Assembly: GCA_010093485.1 (NCBI GenBank)
Contig: MU001515.1
Span: forward strand, 764,984 to 789,831
DNA from: Karstenula rhodostoma CBS 690.94
Lineage: Eukaryota; Ascomycota; Dothideomycetes; Pleosporales; Didymosphaeriaceae
DNA: 24,848 nucleotides
Direction: 5' to 3'
A program made the translations under genes and the position numbers. Within the stretch, counting starts at the first letter, position 1; each line of letters starts with the position of its first letter. The notes under the pieces are model-generated. The model was not told the DNA's origin. It did no database searches and saw nothing but the letters and a program-made list of their open reading frames with translations. Positions 22,481-24,848 of the stretch are shown one piece after another.

Positions 22481-23162
22481 AGTCTACTCTAGTTTTATTT
22501 TCTATTATAATATATACTCTTATGGCCTCTACTTCTACTAGAACTATTACTAAAATATCTAGTTTTCTAGATAACTTTACTAAGAATATTATTAAATTAG
22601 AGTAGCTAGAGTTAGATATATATAAAGTAGTCTAAATAAAGGAATATAGTTTTAATCTAGATAATATCTTTTATACTAAGTTTATACCTAAAAAAAAGAA
22701 GAAACCTAATATAATCTACCTTATAGACTATACTTTAAAAATAAGTAATATACTATTTAGAATATAGATAGAGCTTAATAAGTATATTAAAAATACTAGA
22801 ATAAATTTATAAAATACTTACCTAATTATTATTCCTATATAATATAATAGTTTTTAGATATTTAATAATACCTATATAGAAGCGCTTAAAACTACCTAAA
22901 AAGCTAATATAGAATAGAGTTCTAATAAGTAAGTATTAAATATTAAAGAGTATCTAGATAAGTATAGTATATAAAATATACTTAATTATATAAAGTAATA
23001 TCTAATATATTATCTACCTCCTAGTAATCTTATACCTCTAAATATATAAGAACGCGGTTAGATTATAAAATAAGTTAAGGCCTATAAGGGTCTAAAGGAT
23101 ATAGACTATTTAATTATAGTACTAAAGAAGTCTAGTAGAGATAGTAGGAAGAGGAAATAATA
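22481..23162 (+). pseudogene. Same-frame continuation after SNF2: tail or small separate gene
   Basis: The phase of the SNF2 C-terminal part continues without shift to 23162. A surviving ATG at 22522-22524 (ATGGCC) could start a separate ~213-codon protein beginning MASTSTRTITKISSF. It carries a basic PKKKKKP patch (about 22687-22707), Asn/Ile/Lys-rich helical sequence and a basic end (RDSRKRK) before TAA TAA. TG is so rare here that an ATG followed by GCC, a favourable start context, is suggestive. I cannot tell a C-terminal domain of the SNF2 protein from an independent gene, and I recognise no family. Confidence 0.5.
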
Positions 23163-23170
23163 AATAGTAG

Positions 23171-23247
23171 AAATTAAAGTAGGGGATAGAAATTAAAGTA
23201 GGGGATAGTAATTAAAATAGGGGATAGATATTAAAATAGGGTTATAG
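23171..23247. repeat. 19 bp tandem repeat, four copies
   Basis: AAATTAAAGTAGGGGATAG occurs perfectly at 23171-23189 and 23190-23208, then as variants at 23209-23227 and 23228-23247. The differences are G/A changes plus one small indel. It lies immediately after the end of the preceding coding relic. Confidence 0.9.
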
Positions 23248-23604
23248 TCTAAAACTATATAATAATAGTTAGTATAGATAGTCCTAATCTATAGATATAT
23301 TTTACTATTTACTTATATTTTTTTACTATAGTATTAAGAATCTACTATAGTAGCCTTTACTATAACCTTTATTTTAGGTAGTATAATCTAGTAATATCTT
23401 ATATACTATTATATAGGTAAACCTACTAAAATATTTATTTATAGTTTAGTAATTACTTTATAACTTCTTTCTCCCTTTTTTCTTTTCTCTCCCCTTTCTT
23501 CTCTCCTCTTTTTCTCCTTTCCCCTCTCTCCCCTCTCTACTACCTTCTCTAAACTACCTTTTTACCTACTATTCTATAATATAAGTATATAATATATTTT
23601 AACT
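23248..23604. promoter_or_regulatory. Intergenic region with CT-rich tract
   Basis: This runs from the 19 bp repeats to the start of the last coding relic. No gene is seen. The 75-base polypyrimidine run at 23464-23538 lies about 70 bp before the relic's first followable codons. CT-rich stretches are common in filamentous-fungal promoters, so this is its likely promoter. Confidence 0.45.
23464..23538 (+). promoter_or_regulatory. 75-nt pure polypyrimidine tract
   Basis: No purine occurs on the plus strand for 75 bases. Such a tract contains no CpA or TpG and so passes RIP unchanged; its C content therefore shows something of the original base composition. It is a plausible CT-rich core promoter element of the relic at 23605. 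Its antiparallel purine strand could support triplex structure. Confidence 0.7.
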
Positions 23605-24415
23605 CTTCTATAGGTTATTTAATTCTAATAAGTATTTTACTAACTAATCTATAAAAGAGACTTATAATTACTAATAGTAGAATAATATCTATACTATTAT
23701 TAGTATAATTTATAAAGTATAAGAGGCTTCCCTTTTTAATAGTATATATTACCTATCTCTTCTAAATAACTAGATAGAGTTTAGCGTTTCTAGAAATATA
23801 ATAAAGAATTAAGAAGTAGCCTTCTATATTACTAAACCCTAGTCTAACTAATTAGGGGTATTTATAGTTTTAATACCTCTAGATCTACCTATATAGATAT
23901 AGTACTAAGTAGTACTATCTATAGAGAAAAAGTATAGTATTACTTTACTCTTTAATAATATAGATATTAAAGCTAACTAGAATAAGTTTATTTATCTTTA
24001 TAATTATAAGGAAGATAGTCTTAAGTAGGTAATACTATAAAAGAAGTATAATAAGTATATTATAGGTATTATAATAGATATAGTCTAAGTAGCTAAGAAT
24101 ATATACCTTACTAATCTAGTAAACTAGTTTATATAGTTAAAATTAGGTAATCTAAATAAGAAGTAGATATAGGTACTTAAGGAATATATACTTAAAAAGG
24201 GAGAAAGGAAATAGTTATCTAGATACTCTAGTAATCTACTATTTATAATAAACGAGCTTAGTAACTACTCTTATAATAATACTAGTAATAACTTTAATAT
24301 ATATAAGTATTTTAGAGTATATACTATAGAGGACCTAGATACCTTTATAGGTAATAGGTAGACTAAATATAGTTAGGGGGCTTATAGTAAACTTTCCTAT
24401 AAACCCCCTATTTAA
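23605..24415 (+). pseudogene. Unidentified ~270-codon coding relic next to the telomere
   Basis: A single phase runs from about 23605 to the TAA at 24413-24415, broken only by TAG/TAA at RIP-type sites and without a frameshift. Readable landmarks are NSNKYFTNQSIKETYNY near the start, AFYITKP (about 23820), KANQNKFIYLYNYKED (about 23970), LKEYILKKGERKQLSRYSSN (about 24180) and FRVYTIEDLDTFIGNRQ (about 24310). It is Asn/Lys/Ile-rich, with no signal peptide or membrane span visible. The last 14 codons overlap a palindrome-family copy (SKLSYKPPI). The true start is unknown, as no ATG survives. I recognise no family. It is the gene closest to the chromosome end, transcribed toward the telomere. 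Confidence 0.6.
24374..24410. repeat. 37 bp palindrome family, best copy
   Basis: TAGGGGGCTTATAG and CTATAAACCCCCTA flank TAAACTTTC (centre C at 24392). With 18-base arms, 16 of 18 positions pair. It overlaps the 3' end of the last coding relic and lies about 310 bp from the non-mutated telomere-adjacent block. Confidence 0.85.
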
Positions 24416-24631
24416 TTCTAAGTATAATATAATAATATAATATATAGTATTAGTATATAGATAGTATTAGTATTTAGAATATATATAGGTATAGTTAGTA
24501 TATAGTATTAGTATTTAGATTATAAATTAGTAGGGGGTAATTATTCTAGTAAAAGTAGAGAAGATTATATATAGATATTAAATAGTATAAACCTATTAAC
24601 CACGTTCTATATTATTATAATATCCTATATA
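24416..24631. other. AT-rich telomere-proximal spacer with short direct repeats
   Basis: No gene. ATAGTATTAGTAT occurs three times (about 24445, 24461 and 24502) in an otherwise TA-rich stretch. RIP-type composition persists to about 24600; CA and TG reappear at 24601-24651. Confidence 0.55.
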
Positions 24632-24722
24632 GCTCGAACCAGCCACTAGTAAGGAGATATAGGGCGCGAGGGTCGCTGGAGGTGACCCGTAGCGCCCGTG
24701 GACCCACCGGCGGGATATCCCA
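24632..24722. other. GC-rich, non-RIPed telomere-adjacent block
   Basis: Composition changes abruptly: CpA, TpG and CpG are all common (for example CCAGCCAC, GCTGGAGGTGACCC, CCCGTGGACCCACCGG). It carries a strong hairpin and joins directly to telomeric repeats. There is no reading frame of useful length. It is either a short unique telomere-associated sequence that RIP never recognised, or sequence added after RIP. Confidence 0.88.
24662..24697. repeat. GC-rich hairpin beside the telomere
   Basis: GGGCGCGAGGGTC (24662-24674) pairs with GACCCGTAGCGCCC (24684-24697) around a 9-base loop, with one bulge and one mismatch in the stem. It is by far the most stable-looking stem in the window. Confidence 0.8.
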
Positions 24723-24754
24723 GGGTTAGGGTTGGCAAGGGTTAGGGTTGGCAA
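24723..24754 (+). repeat. Variant telomeric repeats, two 16 bp units
   Basis: GGGTTAGGGTTGGCAA occurs twice in tandem (24723-24738 and 24739-24754). Each unit is one canonical GGGTTA, one GGGTTG and a GCAA insert. This is the proximal, no longer renewed edge of the telomere. Confidence 0.95.
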
Positions 24755-24848
24755 GGGTTAGGGTTAGGGTTAGGGTTAGGGTTAGGGTTAGGGTTAGGGT
24801 TAGGGTTAGGGTTAGGGTTAGGGTTAGGGTTAGGGTTAGGGTTAGGGT
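24755..24848 (+). repeat. Telomere, (TTAGGG)n
   Basis: 94 bases of perfect GGGTTA repeats (about 15.7 units), with the G-rich strand running 5' to 3' toward the end of the window, as expected for a right-hand chromosome terminus. The array ends with the window, so its full length is not shown. Confidence 0.99.

Larger units (their letters stand above)
1..24630. other. RIP-saturated AT-rich subtelomeric domain
   Basis: The whole stretch is dominated by TA and almost free of CA and TG (first 60 bases: nine TA, one CA, no TG). That is the footprint of repeat-induced point mutation, a premeiotic process of filamentous ascomycetes that turns C to T in CpA on either strand of duplicated DNA. Runs of GG, CC, AG and CT survive because they are not targets. 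In-frame stops are TAG or TAA and practically never TGA, as expected when CAG, CAA and TGG are the mutated codons. All genes listed in this span are therefore dead relics. Mutation stops sharply at about 24630. AT-rich mitochondrial DNA is excluded by the adjoining nuclear telomere and by the conserved helicase frames. Confidence 0.93.

Noticed and set aside
1..24630. Mitochondrial or AT-rich protist genome
   Set aside because: The window ends in TTAGGG nuclear telomere, CA/TG depletion is specific to RIP, and stops are confined to RIP-type codons inside conserved helicase frames.
1..24848. rRNA or tRNA genes, LTR or LINE reverse transcriptase
   Set aside because: I found no tRNA-like fold, no rRNA signature and no YxDD-type context in the frames I could follow. 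Strong RIP could hide a degraded element, so absence is not proven.

Overview
The window is the right-hand end of a chromosome from a filamentous ascomycete-type fungus. It ends in about 94 bases of uninterrupted TTAGGG telomere (24755-24848). Nearly everything to its left (1 to about 24630) is saturated with repeat-induced point mutation (RIP): CpA and its complement TpG have almost disappeared in favour of TpA (the first 60 bases hold nine TA, one CA and no TG). CAG/CAA/TGG codons have become TAG/TAA, so no intact gene survives. Genes can still be followed as long frames whose only interruptions are TAG/TAA at RIP-type sites. I identified families by allowing each TA to descend from CA or TG. 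Such readings are inference; frame continuity and motif order are visible directly.

Layout, left to right. 1-600: featureless AT-rich DNA with one hairpin. 600-2150 (-): coding relic, possibly DUF3435-like but weakly supported. 2480-6720 (+): first telomere-linked helicase relic (TLH1), with an N-terminal paired zinc-finger DUF3505/OrsD-like region, a long middle region, a RecQ core and a C-terminal zinc cluster; a readable continuation of uncertain identity runs to about 8560. 8804-10086: two arrays of a ~50 bp repeat in opposite orientation. 10481-10621: a 22 bp minisatellite running into a 120-base assembly gap. 10780-12180 (-): unidentified coding relic. 12369-12463: two copies of a 28 bp palindrome. 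12483-17150 (+): second, diverged helicase relic (TLH2) with the same architecture. 17350-18490: intergenic DNA with a 69-70 bp tandem array. 18490-22480 (+): SNF2-family ATPase relic, with a same-frame continuation to 23162. 23171-23247: 19 bp repeats. 23464-23538: pure polypyrimidine tract. 23605-24415 (+): unidentified ~270-codon relic. 24415-24630: repeats. 24632-24722: a GC-rich block without RIP. 24723-24848: variant and then perfect telomere repeats.

All three recognisable helicase-type relics are transcribed toward the telomere. This fits the known pattern of fungal chromosome ends carrying duplicated RecQ-like helicase genes, which are natural RIP targets because they are repeated. 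Less expected signals are a family of nine ~37 bp palindromes concentrated around and inside the SNF2 relic, the inverted arrays of 50 bp repeats, a consistent sequence context around the few surviving CpA/TpG sites, and the abrupt end of RIP about 90 bp before the telomere.
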